A stretch of DNA of 64,000 nt from Peromyscus leucopus (lineage: Eukaryota > Chordata > Mammalia > Rodentia > Cricetidae): the NCBI RefSeq assembly GCF_004664715.2, contig NC_051072.1, forward strand, positions 41,225,142 through 41,289,141. The letters run 5' to 3'. Position numbers and translations under genes: made by a program. The notes beneath the pieces are model-generated. The model was given only the letters and a program-made list of their open reading frames with translations. It searched no databases and was not told the DNA's origin. Shown here piece after piece: positions 11,760-22,899 of the stretch (position 1 is its first letter; each line of letters begins with the position of its first letter).

Positions 11760-12230
11760 AAACAAGCCCAGCATGTTCTATAGGAGTCTCATTTGCACCA
11801 AATGCCATTAGCGCCATTATTTACGCAGAGGATGGTGGAGGCTGCCTTGGCTCCCTGCTCGCGTCAGGCGCTTTGGATAACACCATACATCACCAGGCGG
11901 CCCGGGCGCTTCACTTAAATAGTGATATGTAAGGGAGAGCATGTTACATTTCATCCATCACCCATGGGCTGGCCGGGTGCAGAGACTGGAAAAATCGCCT
12001 ACATTTCTCTGTTGCTGCCTGCATTAATACTCTCGAAAGCAAGGGAGCTGAAAAGAGAAAGTGCCAGTTTCGGCACACATGTTAAAAAGAGGAGCAGAGA
12101 ATGGTGAAAGAAAACATCTCCCAAACAAGGTGCCGAGGGGGCTGAGAGAGGCTTTTAAAGGAGAAGGCTGCTTTTCGAGCCTGAAGCATTGACAAGGAGA
12201 ATAAGGACCCACCGAGACAAGAGTTCCAGG
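11760..12230. promoter_or_regulatory. Candidate conserved non-coding element A
   Basis: A repeat-free segment that keeps several CpGs (gcgcc, ctcgcgtcaggcg, ggcggcccgggcg) next to ATTA-type cores. It includes 'ccattagcgccattatttac' at 11805-11824. Old unique sequence in a rodent usually loses CpG, so retention suggests constraint. The 9-mer tagcgccat at 11809-11817 recurs in candidate D at 18080. The regulatory role is inference; no alignment was available. Confidence 0.35.
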
Positions 12231-13369
12231 GTCAGCATACATTTCAGGGAAGAAGTTAGCTGGCAGGGGCTATTTTTCTGCAAATTAGTTTTCTATCAAG
12301 AGTAACCGTGGGGGAGGAGCAGAGGAAAATGAATTGGAGTCTCTTGAATAATCAGGCATTGTTGGGCCAGTTGGAGTGACCGATGAGCTGATGCTCCTAA
12401 AAGCCTTTCCCATCCCTCCTTTCATAGGATGGGACGCCTCCCACAGCCCTTGACAAGTGTCTTGATGGCACAGCTTTGGGGATGACTGTGGCCCCGTGGA
12501 ACAATGGTCCATAGGGTGTTGGCTCCACTTGGTCTGCTGATTCTTCCTGATCACTGCAGGCATGACAGGTGCTTGTGCAGGGCGGTGGGAGAGGCGGAAT
12601 CCAAACTCCGGGCAGGTCGTGGAGAATTATGGCAAGAAGTGAGAGACTCTGCTTTCCTTGGACGTGAGAGAACCAGGAATAGACCTGACAGTTGACCAGC
12701 ATTTGGAATCATCTGTTCCTCAGTGCTGTCAAGAGGAACCAGCTCATCCGAAGTATTGCCCGTGTCCAGGTTCAGTTTCTGCTGAGAAGGCTCACCCTCA
12801 TGCTCTTCCAGGTTCAGTTTTATCCTCCTGAGTTGGATGTTTACAAACACTGCAGGACTGAGACCCACACATGTCAAAAGTAGCCCAGGTGCGGACGAAC
12901 TAAAAGTTGAAGTTCAGAGCTCCAAGGTGAAGCTGACAGAGATACTTCACAAGGGAGAGACTCCTTAGTATTCATGTTCATCTTCTGAAAATACATCCCA
13001 AGCTGATAAGTTATGTGGCAGTATAAACAGTTCCTCAGTTCTCCACTATCATTCTAAGGTGCATCTCCATCTGTACCAGAAAATAAGACGATAGCCACCC
13101 ATTTAACACGCACTTTGAGTTTGAGAGGGATCTGTTCCCGATAGGCAAAAGTGAAAATTTGAATAGGAGAAATCTCTTATACATTAGGGAAATAGAGTCA
13201 TTACAACCAAGAAAGATTGTAATTGAGGAATTAGAGCCAGTTCAATCTGCGACTCCAGGTACATTGGGGTGAAAGCAAACAGAAGCCTATGGCACAGTGA
13301 TGAAAACAGACCTGCCTGGCTAGAAACACCTTGTAATGGAATGCCATGCTCATATCGGTGCTGCCAGAG
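12231..13369. other. No feature recognised
   Basis: Unique-looking sequence. The overlapping frames between 12285 and 12883 on both strands have no recognisable domain and no splice-bounded exon structure. Confidence 0.45.
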
Positions 13370-13423
13370 CACAGCGTAGCACCAAGCACATAGCAGTGCT
13401 CAGTGAATATTTGTTGAATCGAG
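13370..13423 (+). mobile_element. L2/MIR 3'-end fragment
   Basis: 'caagcacatagcagtgctca' followed by 'gtgaatatttgttgaatc' matches the common L2/MIR terminal signature (gcacatagtaggtgctcaataaatatttgttgaatg). Confidence 0.6.
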
Positions 13424-13437
13424 AGTTGGCAACTGTC

Positions 13438-13610
13438 TGTCTTAGCTACGGTCTCTAGTACTGTGATAAACACCATGATCAAAATCAATGTGGGAAGGAA
13501 AGGGTTTATTTGGCTCACACTTCCTCGTCAAGGTTTATCATTGAAGGAAGCCAAGACAGGAACTCAAGTAGGGCAGGAACCTGGAGGCAGGAACTGAAGC
13601 AATAGGACCC
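13438..13610 (-). mobile_element. MaLR-type LTR fragment (MT-like), antisense
   Basis: It starts 'tgtcttagctacggtctcta', the reverse complement of the MaLR 3' terminus (actaagaca). It continues 'gtgataaacaccatgatcaa', 'aaagggtttatttggctcac' and 'ggaacctggaggcaggaact'. It is the same family as 1-165 in the other orientation. The 5' part is lost or unrecognisable after about 13610. Confidence 0.65.
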
Positions 13611-14606
13611 TTTCTGAGAGAGCAGAGCATGCTGGGCATGTCAGAACTTCTAGACTGTGGGCTTGCCATCCCTCTCAGGCACTGGCTAGTTGATGTTCTT
13701 GGAGATGACCTTCTCTGGGTCTTTCTCTCTCTCTCCTACCACTCTCCCCTCCCCAACTCTAGCAGAAGGAAGATCACCTTAGAAAACTTTAGAATTCTGT
13801 GTATCCAGGTTTATGTTTAGGGAGCTTCATTTACCCTCAGTCCTTGTGGAATGCTGCTACAGGATGGCTGAATCTGTGGCAGGATGGGGATAGAGTTAAG
13901 GTATTCTCTTGACTACACGGTACCTCACACCCCTTGGAAGGACAGAAAGGGCCCAAGGGGTTCCCCACCTGGTGTCCCGAGCTGAACACTCTGGAGCACT
14001 TGGCCTTGTTCTGGGAAGAAAATCTTAGAACAGAAAGTGTCATACAAGTACTGTCAACCTCCTTATCAAGAATCCAACCGAATTAGATAATCACAAAGCA
14101 GACCACAGTAATCTGGCTCCACAGTTCCACACCATCCCCAGGAGTCACTTTCTAGAGTGTAGCTTACTCAGCGCTTAGTAGTGAGCCTGAGGTCTGAGTG
14201 GGTTTTTGTTGCTGTTAAGAGTAATTATTAAAGTGACCCAGATTTTTAGGGTCAAATCAATAGGCACAGGGAATGAAAAGAAGCTATTTGTGATTCTGTG
14301 ATTTCAGGTTTTAAACATCGAACAGAAACTTACTTTGTTTAAAAGAAAATATAGTTGGTGGTTCTTTTTTTTTTTTAGGTTTTTTCATTCTTTTAGTTTT
14401 TGAAATTAAAATATGATCACACCATCCTCTTCTTTCCCTTCCCTCCCTTCAACTCTTCATCCCTTGCTCTCTCTCTAATGCATTAATGCATGGCCTCTAT
14501 GTTTTTTAATTGGTGTGTGTGTGAGTCTGTGTATACACACTTTCACATGCTTTCCACTTGAGATCTCATCTTTTCAAAAATAGACAATATAGACTGATTT
14601 GATACG
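13611..14606. other. No gene recognised
   Basis: Unique-looking sequence with a TC-rich stretch at 13722-13755 that may be the degraded remainder of the adjacent LTR, and a T run near 14368. Nothing else is recognisable. Confidence 0.4.
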
Positions 14607-14691
14607 TTTTTGAGGTGGGGCTCTTGCCATACCGTCCAGGCTGATCTTAAACTCCTAAGTTCAATTCTGCCACACCTGGCTATGTTTTTAA
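14607..14691 (-). mobile_element. Old B1-like SINE fragment, antisense
   Basis: 'tttttgaggtggggctcttg', then 'gtccaggctgatcttaaact', then 'ctgccacacctggct' follow the reverse complement of B1 (ttgagacagggtct, ccaggctggcctcgaact, caccatgcccggc). It is much diverged and lacks the middle. Confidence 0.5.
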
Positions 14692-15213
14692 TTTTAATTT
14701 TGCATTTTATGGTAATCCTTGAAGTTGTTCCAGCCTCCTAGAAGAATCCAAAGCATTATTTACTCCACATGCCCCACAAAAATCCATTTATCACTTGTAC
14801 AAACTAAATATACGACATTTAAGTATATGTCAGTGTAAATTAAGCATGGGGCATATGTATCATATGATTCCTTACCTGGAGTTTGGAAGCTTTGGTATTG
14901 TAACGTGTTTACTCATTCATGTATTCATCCACAGACCATCGATCAGATCCTAATATCTGGCATATTTGGCCCTACTACTGAGAATATATCTGGATTTCTC
15001 TTTCTTCTTCCCCACAGCTCCCATCCTGTTTGAACTCCAGGGTCTGGGAGAAATTAAGGGTCTGTGTGTTGAAGAAGGGACTAAATATATTAAGTTTAAT
15101 AAGTAGTGCTTTCAAGAAAAACAGAAGCCATGACAAACATTCAAAACAACCTTTGAGTCAGAAGTCGGGGAAGTTTGACTCACAGACGTTGGCCTTGCGT
15201 TAAAATGTATTCA
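14692..15213. other. No feature recognised
   Basis: AT-rich unique-looking sequence without a recognisable repeat or gene. Confidence 0.45.
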
Positions 15214-15285
15214 GGTCCAGTGGTACTCTAGAGGCTGAGGCAGGAGGATTATTTAATCCTATGTGTTCAAGGTCAGCCCTGACAA
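15214..15285 (+). mobile_element. Old B1-like SINE fragment
   Basis: 'actctagaggctgaggcagg' followed by 'aggattatttaatcctatgt' and 'gttcaaggtcagccctgaca' follow the central part of a B1 or related 7SL SINE. Both ends are missing. Confidence 0.5.
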
Positions 15286-15572
15286 TTTGGTTCTCACTGT
15301 ATGGTCTTTGGACCAATGGCTTTGTCTTGAGTTTGTTGGAAGTGGAAATCCCTGGACTCAGCCCTTAGCCCTGACCTACTGAACTACAATCTCTAAGGCT
15401 AGGACTCAAGGAATTGAGCGTTAGCGGTACATTTTTTACAAGCATTAAAGTGTGAAAACCACTGGCCTGATGTTAACAAGGCTTTATCCCAGTGAAGCTG
15501 CTTTTTCCAAATTCTGATAGTGATGTCAACTCAATTCCACTACCTGTCCACTGCTCTCTCCAGCTTAATCTC

Positions 15573-15680
<108 letters not shown>

Positions 15681-15959
15681 AACCAAGTCATTTATGCAGT
15701 TTTAACTCAGGGAGAAAAAAAAGTTGCAAACTCACGGTGATAATCAAAAGGGAAAATATTTGGACAGGTAATTTTGGGAACTGGCTATGGATCACTATGT
15801 ACAATAATGAAGTTGAGCAATTAGGTTTGGAAAGCCACAGCACAGAAAATAATTAACCCACAAAGTAATCATCTTGGAAGTCTCAAAGCTCATGATTAAA
15901 ATAAACCTGAAACAAATGATTGTTTAACTTTTAAGCTGTGCTTGTTTTAGCCACCGTCA

Positions 15960-16663
15960 ACTTCAGGTGTGAACTCCCGGGAATTCTTCCTGCCTGATGA
16001 GACCGGATTCAGGATGAGAGGGCACACGTCCATTCCTCTGCGTTCCTTTCTCTGGGATAATTGCTTCCGACTATCACCAAATGCCACTCCAGTTTGGGTG
16101 GAGAGGTTGCCTGGGCTGCTCAGCCCTGCTCCTCACCGAGGTCGGTCAAACGCTGGCATTCCATCTGCAGCCGCTGTGATGGGCTTCAGCCATGTTGAAT
16201 CCTATGTAACCTTGGAGGCCGAGATGCATGCTTCGTTTTTTTATGCAGCTAGCTTGCACTTTTTGTTGGCCGTTTATTATTGCGAAGCGTGGTGCTCCCC
16301 TCCCCCACTCGCCTCTCCACCCAAAGAAGTGAATTAATAAGTAGAAAACGAGACAGAAATGAGATCTGGAAGACTCGGGGCTTCTGAATGTCACTGTGAG
16401 CAAACAGCGGTGGAGAGAAAAGGTTCCTCTCCATCTCTCTGTGCAGTGTTGTCCGCGCATTGACTTGTTTCCTGACACATGAGCCATGGCTTGAAAGGTA
16501 TTCGGGCCCCAGCAAATTTTGCATTGCACTTCAATGTGGCCTCTGGGATTGAATAAGGGCAAATCTATTATACTGTTGCCATGGAGACCCTGGCACAACT
16601 GCTGATAAAGAGTGTCTGATGTTTGGTAGGCCTCGTAGAATGGTACATACCATTTACGGAATG
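15960..16663. promoter_or_regulatory. Candidate conserved non-coding element B
   Basis: About 700 bp without any recognisable repeat. It is mixed in composition and keeps scattered CpGs. It contains 'gtttattattgcgaagcgtg' near 16270, 'gaagtgaattaataagtag' near 16326 and 'ccccagcaaattttgcattg' near 16507. The long frames over it (+ 15969-16337, - 16146-16733) shift into a GT microsatellite and show no domain, so I read it as non-coding. Regulatory function is inference. Confidence 0.35.
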
Positions 16664-16685
16664 GTGTGCGTGAGTGCGTGCGTGC

Positions 16686-16716
<31 letters not shown>
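16664..16716. repeat. (GTGC)n(GT)n microsatellite
   Basis: GTGC units followed by pure GT units, alternating purine and pyrimidine throughout most of its length. A G-rich stretch (ggggtgggggtggggttggg) follows at 16748. Confidence 0.97.
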
Positions 16717-16969
16717 AATCTGTAAGAGTGCAAGTGTGCCCATGAAGTGGGGTGGGGGTGGGGTTGGGGGTGGAAGGAGATAAGTGGAGAGCGGGTACAA
16801 TGGGGGAGGAAGGAAGCGAGGCTGGCTTGGCGAATCGTGAAGGAATGTTCTGTGTGTTTTTATAAAGAATTTGTACTTTCTTGCCTCTAAAAAGGAATCC
16901 TGACTCCTAAGAATCCGCATGCTAGACAGAGGGGGCAGCAGTAGATGCATAGCTCACCCCTTGGTCTAG

Positions 16970-17740
16970 CAAAATTAGTCTTTAATTCATCTGAAAGAGA
17001 ATTAAGCTAATACAATAAAAGTGAAAATGTGCTCTTTGGGTCCTGTGATGAATGCCGCCTCCCTCAGCTGTCTGCCTGAGGATCAATAGCGGGCCTGCAA
17101 GGATCCCCAGCCTTTGCTAGAACGGGCTAGTGAGATGATGGATTTTAATCATTAAAATCATTTTATAACCACCAAACAAAGAAGGCTGATCTCCCTTCAC
17201 GTGCACAATCTCGATTTTGTTGCTTCTGCTCTGGCGGGTCCTAAATTCTCTTCTTGTCTAGGAGGCAAAGCTCTCAGCCACCAGATTCCATTCCACACTC
17301 GTGCCTCTTAAGTGGTCAATACCGGCAACTTGTACTTGCTGACTGGTGCCCATCAGCCCCAGTCCTGGAGCGGGGTGGCCCCGTGACGCCTGAAGCCAGC
17401 CAAGAGGCTGGCCGTTGTGGCGGAATCACCTACAGTCAGCAAGCTTCAGAGCAAGCAGCTCTAACAATGGGAGGCTGGGCAATCCGCGACAGCTGATAGG
17501 ATTATTATTATTACCGGCCGCAAAAAAAGCCGCTGCCTTCTTCGGGGCTGCTTCGTAGACCTCATAAGGCCTCTCTGTGATTTCTGCATAGTTAATTTGT
17601 CAGTTTATAAATTACCACATTATGTTAACGCTGAATGCTTCAAAACACAAATATATGCACAGAGGGCTTGAATATTTGAAGTGTTTTAGTACTATGGGGA
17701 AATAATTTTGTTGTCAAGCTGTGGCAGATAGAGAACTGCT
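16970..17740. promoter_or_regulatory. Candidate conserved non-coding element C
   Basis: Repeat-free sequence with a 19-bp perfect palindrome gattttaatcattaaaatc at 17141-17159, whose arms hold paired TAAT/ATTA homeodomain-type cores. Further on are 'taggattattattattaccg' with 'gccgcaaaaaaagccgctgc' near 17500-17536 and 'gcatagttaatttgtcagtt' near 17587. CpG retention (gtgacgcctg, gttgtggcgg, aatccgcgac) is unusual for this window. The enhancer role is inferred from composition only. Confidence 0.4.
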
Positions 17741-18260
17741 AGGGGATACATGGCCATTTCATCAGGACTGTGTCGATGATGGCCTGTGAACATCCAAGGG
17801 GGGAAAATCATCTTTTATCACTATTGTGTACCGTGCCGGTCCAGATGGGGGATAAAACATGCATGAGTTGCCCGCAGCTCTGAAAATAATTATACTCATT
17901 TGCCAGAAATGTAGAAAGTGCATCCAACCAAGTTACCACCCATCATAGTGACACTCCGTTTGCATACTGATGAAGTTTAAAGCCAGAGACAATGGTGTTG
18001 GTATCAATAGCGGGGGTGGGGGGGGTGAGGGGCGTGGGGGAGGTGGGGGGGCTGGGCACCATGAGTGCCGAAGGATTAATAGCGCCATCATTTTATATTA
18101 TGCAGCGTTTCACTTATGCTGCATATGAAAGACTCCTGCCTCTGAGGTTCACCTCACTGTTTATAAGATTACCGTTTGCTTTAAGACTCCAAACATTAGC
18201 ATGGATTCTTTGCAGGTTCTACAGAAGAATGCAAAAAATGTCTGTGTTGTAGAAAATGTC
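17741..18260. promoter_or_regulatory. Candidate conserved non-coding element D
   Basis: Repeat-free apart from a G-rich stretch at 18009-18055. The core is 'ggattaatagcgccatcatt' at 18074-18093, followed by 'tatgcagcgtttcacttatg'. The motif tagcgccat at 18080-18088 is shared with candidate A at 11809. Function is inference. Confidence 0.38.
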
Positions 18261-18306
18261 TAGAATATAATTATGGACAAATATGTTTGAATGCCATTAT
18301 GAGTGT

Positions 18307-18338
18307 TGTGTGTGTGTGTGCGCACACACACGCGTGTG
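18307..18338. repeat. Alternating purine-pyrimidine tract with 20-bp palindrome
   Basis: 32 bases alternate perfectly (TG, CG, CA, CG, TG units). Positions 18312-18331 read gtgtgtgtgcgcacacacac, which equals its own reverse complement. This is a strong Z-DNA or cruciform candidate. Confidence 0.9.
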
Positions 18339-18699
18339 GATGTATACATACCCACATGAACATGGCTGAATTTGGAAGAATGCAATGGGATAGGAGGAGA
18401 CAATATATGCATGCTATGTACTGGTGCAACTGTGTAGTCATTGATGAATGTTTTTTTTTTTTTTCTAATGTACAAGAAAAAGAATGAATACAAGTAGGAC
18501 CTAAGAGACTAATTCCTTATATTGCAATCACTTCAGCCTATATGTATTTGCTTTAATTATAGAAACCAGGAAAAACAAAACAAAACATAAATGTGGGTTA
18601 TTTAATCCTTATTGGAGAAAGAATATGTCCTATAATGACCTGCAAAACATTATAAAATATTAAATGATTTTGATCTAGTTTACATTTTAGACGACTATA

Positions 18700-19160
18700 A
18701 AAAAAAATCATTGTTGCCATTAGCCAGGAGATTGACAGACTTCTTTAAATTTTAAAATCAGCAAGCTTACATGTGTGAACGAAGAGATACTTTCTCATGG
18801 CACCTTGAATTCTCATAGGTGTTCTACACTTTCAAAATAGCTCATTCACGATGTCACAATGTTTATTTTTAAGTAATGATTTTAATTACATCCTCAAAAG
18901 GAAACCATTCTACACTCGGCTTGCATGGTCTGCCGTCTAATGATTAGCCCAATGCAGCTTCTCATTTGGCTATGCTGTCGGGTGCGGGGGGGGGGGGCAA
19001 GGGTGAGAATTTCCATCTTATTACTGTACAAGGTGCAGGCTTCACTCTCCACAAGTCTTGCCTGTAATCAAAGGGAGGCTTTAACACTGTAAAACGACAA
19101 TGAAATAACCAAGAGAAAAAGAAACATTCCAATGAAAGCGGTTCAAACATAGTAATAGAA
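18700..19160. promoter_or_regulatory. Candidate conserved non-coding element E
   Basis: Repeat-free segment with 'aagtaatgattttaattaca' at 18871-18890 and 'ccgtctaatgattagcccaa' near 18933, giving three TAAT/ATTA cores in under 100 bp, plus a 12-G run at 18986-18997. Function is inference. Confidence 0.32.
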
Positions 19161-19799
19161 TGCAGGATACCACGGAATATTTTTGGATGGCAGCAAATGT
19201 AGATTCCTTCAACTAACTGGGGCAGAGAGGCTCAATAAACTCTTTATAGATCTTTCAATTCTGCTTCTCTTGAAACACAGAGGTGTCAGGGATTCCCCAC
19301 TGCTTGGGAATAAGTCGTTGGGAAAGGGAGGTGAACATGCTGAAGCAGGACTTTCACAGGAGTGTGCAGCAAGATGTGCTCTAGGAAAACGGAAGATAGA
19401 GGAGTGCCTCTACCTTCCCTTGTGAGAAAACCATCAGGGCAGCACCAAAGACCTGAGTGCATTCCAGGCACTGTCAGAATACAAATTCTCTAGGAAAATC
19501 ACGGTTAACACCGTTGAGTTGATGATTTCTGAAAAAAGAAAAAAGTTCATAGAATGATTTAAGGTTCAGTAAGACCCATTGTTATTGATGATGTCGAAGA
19601 TTGTTGCATGCTGGAAATTTTCACACACAGCCTCAGGTTTCAAAGGGAAAAGAATAAAACAATAATCAGATAGGTGAGTGAAACACAGAATCTCATGTAG
19701 GGCTATGCCAAGAAGGTAGCCGTGGTAGAAATGGACATTTAGAGGATGCTTTATTAAATATGATATTTACTGTTACATAATATATAACTCTTACAGCAA
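19161..19799. other. No feature recognised
   Basis: Unique-looking sequence. Short frames on both strands have no domain resemblance. Confidence 0.45.
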
Positions 19800-19925
19800 A
19801 TTAAATATTGCTACCCATTTTAAAGTTAAAGAAACTGAGGCATACTAAGGCAATTAACTTGCCCAAATTCACACAGCAAATAAATTTCAATGAGAAAAAT
19901 AAGTCTGGTTTCTAAGCTTACACTG
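19800..19925 (-). mobile_element. MIR SINE fragment, antisense
   Basis: 'gctacccattttaaagttaa', 'agaaactgaggcatactaag' and 'ttgcccaaattcacacagca' match the reverse complement of the MIR core (tgtgtgaccttgggcaagt, cctcagtttc, tgtaaaatgggg). Confidence 0.72.
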
Positions 19926-21039
19926 GTTGTGTAGTATATAAACCGTGCTAGCCCTTCAAGATTATATTTAAAAAAATAAGGAAGTAAATACCACAGATAG
20001 AGACAGCAAAGCCTTTTTTGCACTGAGGAAATAAAGTGAAAGAGAAATAAAAGCATCAATCAATGATCTTGACAATTATGATATTGAATATTTGACTTAA
20101 GAAACAGTAAGCTTTGGTGGCAACCCACTTTGGGGGATAGATAAATACAGATTTTTTTTTTTTTTTTTTTTTTTTTGCATTTTGTAGGTCAAGATGTGAG
20201 GCATCAATGGAGTGATGTAAACATTCCCTCCTGTTAATTCAGTTCTGAATTCTTTAAGTGATAAAGATTAACATCTATTCTTAAAAAAAAAAGTAGAAAC
20301 CATGGTGGTATGGGGAAGAGCGTCAGACTCTGGTAAACTGAGGCTAGCGTGGAGAGTAGCAGGGTTAATTGACAGGTATATCAGAGCCTATGCATGGCAA
20401 CATACGTGTATGTGCAGGGAGGGTACTGGATCTGTGAGCAGAGTTAGACAGAGTCCAAACACATCGAGGAAATTGTCAGTGGAGAGTGTCGCAGGTGAGT
20501 AAGAGTCTAAACAGAAAAATGTGGGCATCCATGGGTGAAGGTGACTCAGCCTGGGATGCCAGAGCCCCTTAGGATTTAGAGGTGGCCAAGCTGAGATAAT
20601 CTAGGGTGACAGGGTCCACACAATGAGTGGACGGGAGTAGAAATAGTAGGTTGGGCTAGATGCATGAGAGTTGATCGAATAAGCAAACATTAAAGATAAT
20701 GAAAAACAGATTATTCAGGGTTGGAGAGATGAGTTACATATAAACACATATTAGAATAACCTTTATAGAGTTGGTTTGGAACTCCAGAGACCAGTGCGAC
20801 TTACAGGTTTTGTGACAAATGAGTAGATGCAGAAACAAATATGTAACAGACAAGCCTGAACTGCTGTTTTGAGGGAGGGCCTGGGAGCAGTAACAATCCA
20901 GCAGGAATGGGACACCTACTGCTTCATCTTGGCTGCCAGTTCCTTGTCCTGCTAAACAGAGCCAAGCCTGTTGGGAGAAATAGATGACTCCTGGTTTGGA
21001 GTAAAGCCAGCGTAAGATGAGCCCAGAGTACCTCTTTTT
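19926..21039. other. Unique sequence with a 25-T run
   Basis: A T run lies at 20152-20176 with no SINE body attached. A short 'ggttggagagatgagttaca' at 20720 resembles a B2 head but is too short to call. No gene recognised. Confidence 0.45.
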
Positions 21040-21112
21040 GCAAAAAGAGCAATTGAGGCACAGAGAGATTAGGTAGCTTGCCTCAGTCACACACGGAATA
21101 AGACAGACAAAA
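21040..21112 (-). mobile_element. MIR SINE fragment, antisense
   Basis: 'caattgaggcacagagagat', 'taggtagcttgcctcagtca' and 'cacac' match the reverse complement of the MIR central region. Confidence 0.65.
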
Positions 21113-21556
21113 TAACTCTAGGGATAGAATAAAATCCGAAGCAACTCTATACTTGAACTGCTTGGCAACCCTTTAGGGTTATCGTGCCTTGTTGGGCACG
21201 GAGTTGATCCCTACGCATCATAGTTGGGTAGGACTGTTGGTGGCTTCCCTCCTTTGAAAACTTGCATGGTGCCTTCTGGTACCATGAAAGCTAGTCCTCA
21301 GGGAGAAGCCATTAAGATCAGGGGCCTCTGGGCCCTGTGTCTGAATCGCATGTTGTCTTCAGCAATCAGAACCTACCTACCAGTCCAGGGGGAAAACCAA
21401 GGGCAATAGCAATAGTCTGTAATGTTTGGGGGTCTCTTGCACAGCCCTGACCAACCATTCTCAGGTGGTCTCTCATGCCTGGTGTTGGAGTTTTTGCTAG
21501 GTTGTCCTTGGCCCTTGGAAGGAGCATTGTCAGCCCAGATGAAAAATATCATTTAA
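21113..21556. other. No feature recognised
   Basis: Unique-looking sequence with no repeat family or coding signal visible. Confidence 0.45.

Positions 21557-21641
<85 letters not shown>
21557..21641. repeat. (CA)9(TA)33 compound microsatellite
   Basis: CA units to 21574, then about 66 bases of uninterrupted TA. Long TA runs of this kind tend to extrude cruciforms and to be unstable. Confidence 0.98.
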
Positions 21642-21645
<4 letters not shown>

Positions 21646-22399
21646 TATTCACAGACTAGTGTATGTTGTAGGTTACTTTTTTAGGAAGACAGTTAACAGT
21701 ATGATTCCTTATGACTTTCCCAGACACCCTCCCTGTTATTCTAACCTTCTTCTTTTTCTATATTTATCTCCCCTGTTCCCAATTAGAGTCCCCCTTTCCA
21801 TTTCTGTGATCAGATCAAATCTGTTTTAGAAAAGGGTGTTGTATTAAACAAATGAATTTATTCATGTAGTAGAGAAAAACAATGCCCCTCTCCGCGGAAT
21901 GGAAACAAGAAGAGAATGCACTTTGCGGCACTGGCTGCAATTGGGGGTACCCATAGACAAGTGATTTTCAATATAAGTAGAAAGAAACATAAAAGAGATG
22001 TCATTTGTCTTCCCCTCGCTTGTCTATCGTGAGGACCAAGACTGTGAGTACACAGAGTGCCCTTTAACCATTCTCTACTAAAAGGACCCAAGAAGGAAGA
22101 AATAGCCGAATCCAAGGCAAGCACAAGATAAGCCTGAATCCTCTTGAGTGCCAAAAATCAAGGGAAATATGTTAATCTAGCGTGAAGGGCATTCTACTGC
22201 AAATCTGGTGGAAACATGAGCACCAAAACAATTACATTAATAGATGATAGCCTCTGAGTAAAAACCTCATGAAGATTCTGAAGATGGGGTTGAGCGTTTG
22301 GTGAGGATCAGTGTGTGAACATGGTTTCAAAGCACTTTTTCACAAGACTGGCAGGAAAAGTACCTGCTGCCTGCCAGACCTGCCAACCTGCATTCACTC
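21642..22399. other. No feature recognised
   Basis: Unique-looking sequence. The minus-strand frame at 21858-22154 has no recognisable domain. Confidence 0.45.
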
Positions 22400-22515
22400 C
22401 TCTAGGACTCAGATGGTGGAAGGAGAGAACTGACTTCTGCAAGCTGTCTTCTGACCACCACATGCCTACTGGGGCGTGCATTCTTGTTCGAGTGCCCACA
22501 CCCATACACATAGAT
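22400..22515 (+). mobile_element. B4/RSINE-type SINE, 3' part
   Basis: 'cctctaggactcagatggtg', then 'gaaggagagaactgacttct', 'gcaagctgtcttctgaccac' and 'cacacccatacacatagata' follow the distal part of the RSINE1/B4 group. The tRNA-like head is not recognisable. Confidence 0.65.
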
Positions 22516-22859
22516 ATCAATTATCCCTAACGATGAAGGAAAAAAAATAGTAGCTGTGTAGGACAAGTCTGTCCAAGTGTAGTTTATTTAAATGATCTGA
22601 ATGAGTAAGTGGATAGCATCCATAGTGGGACAAAAAAAATGTACTCAAACGCTGATAAATGCATATCAGCTATACGATAGGACTGAGTAGAAGAATGAGT
22701 CACTGGACAAGTTGAAGAATATCATACAAAACAGCTGGTCCACAGTCGTCAAAATTGTCAAGGTCATGAATGCCAAGAAGAGATGAAGATGACTTCTAGG
22801 TTGAAGAAATCTGAAAAGCATGGTGATTAATTGCTCTGTGATTTTAATTGGATCCTTCC
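22516..22859. other. No feature recognised
   Basis: Unique-looking sequence between a SINE and an old LTR. Confidence 0.4.
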
Positions 22860-22899
22860 ACTACAAACGATAGTGTGGGGACCTGGAGACCATTGTTAA

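Noticed and set aside
16146..16733. 195-residue minus-strand open frame, the longest in the window
   Set aside because: It begins in a GT/GC microsatellite (HTHTHTHARTH residues), shows no domain, and the overlying sequence is better explained as non-coding unique DNA.
20720..20745. B2 SINE head
   Set aside because: Only about 20 bases resemble B2 and the rest of the element is absent.
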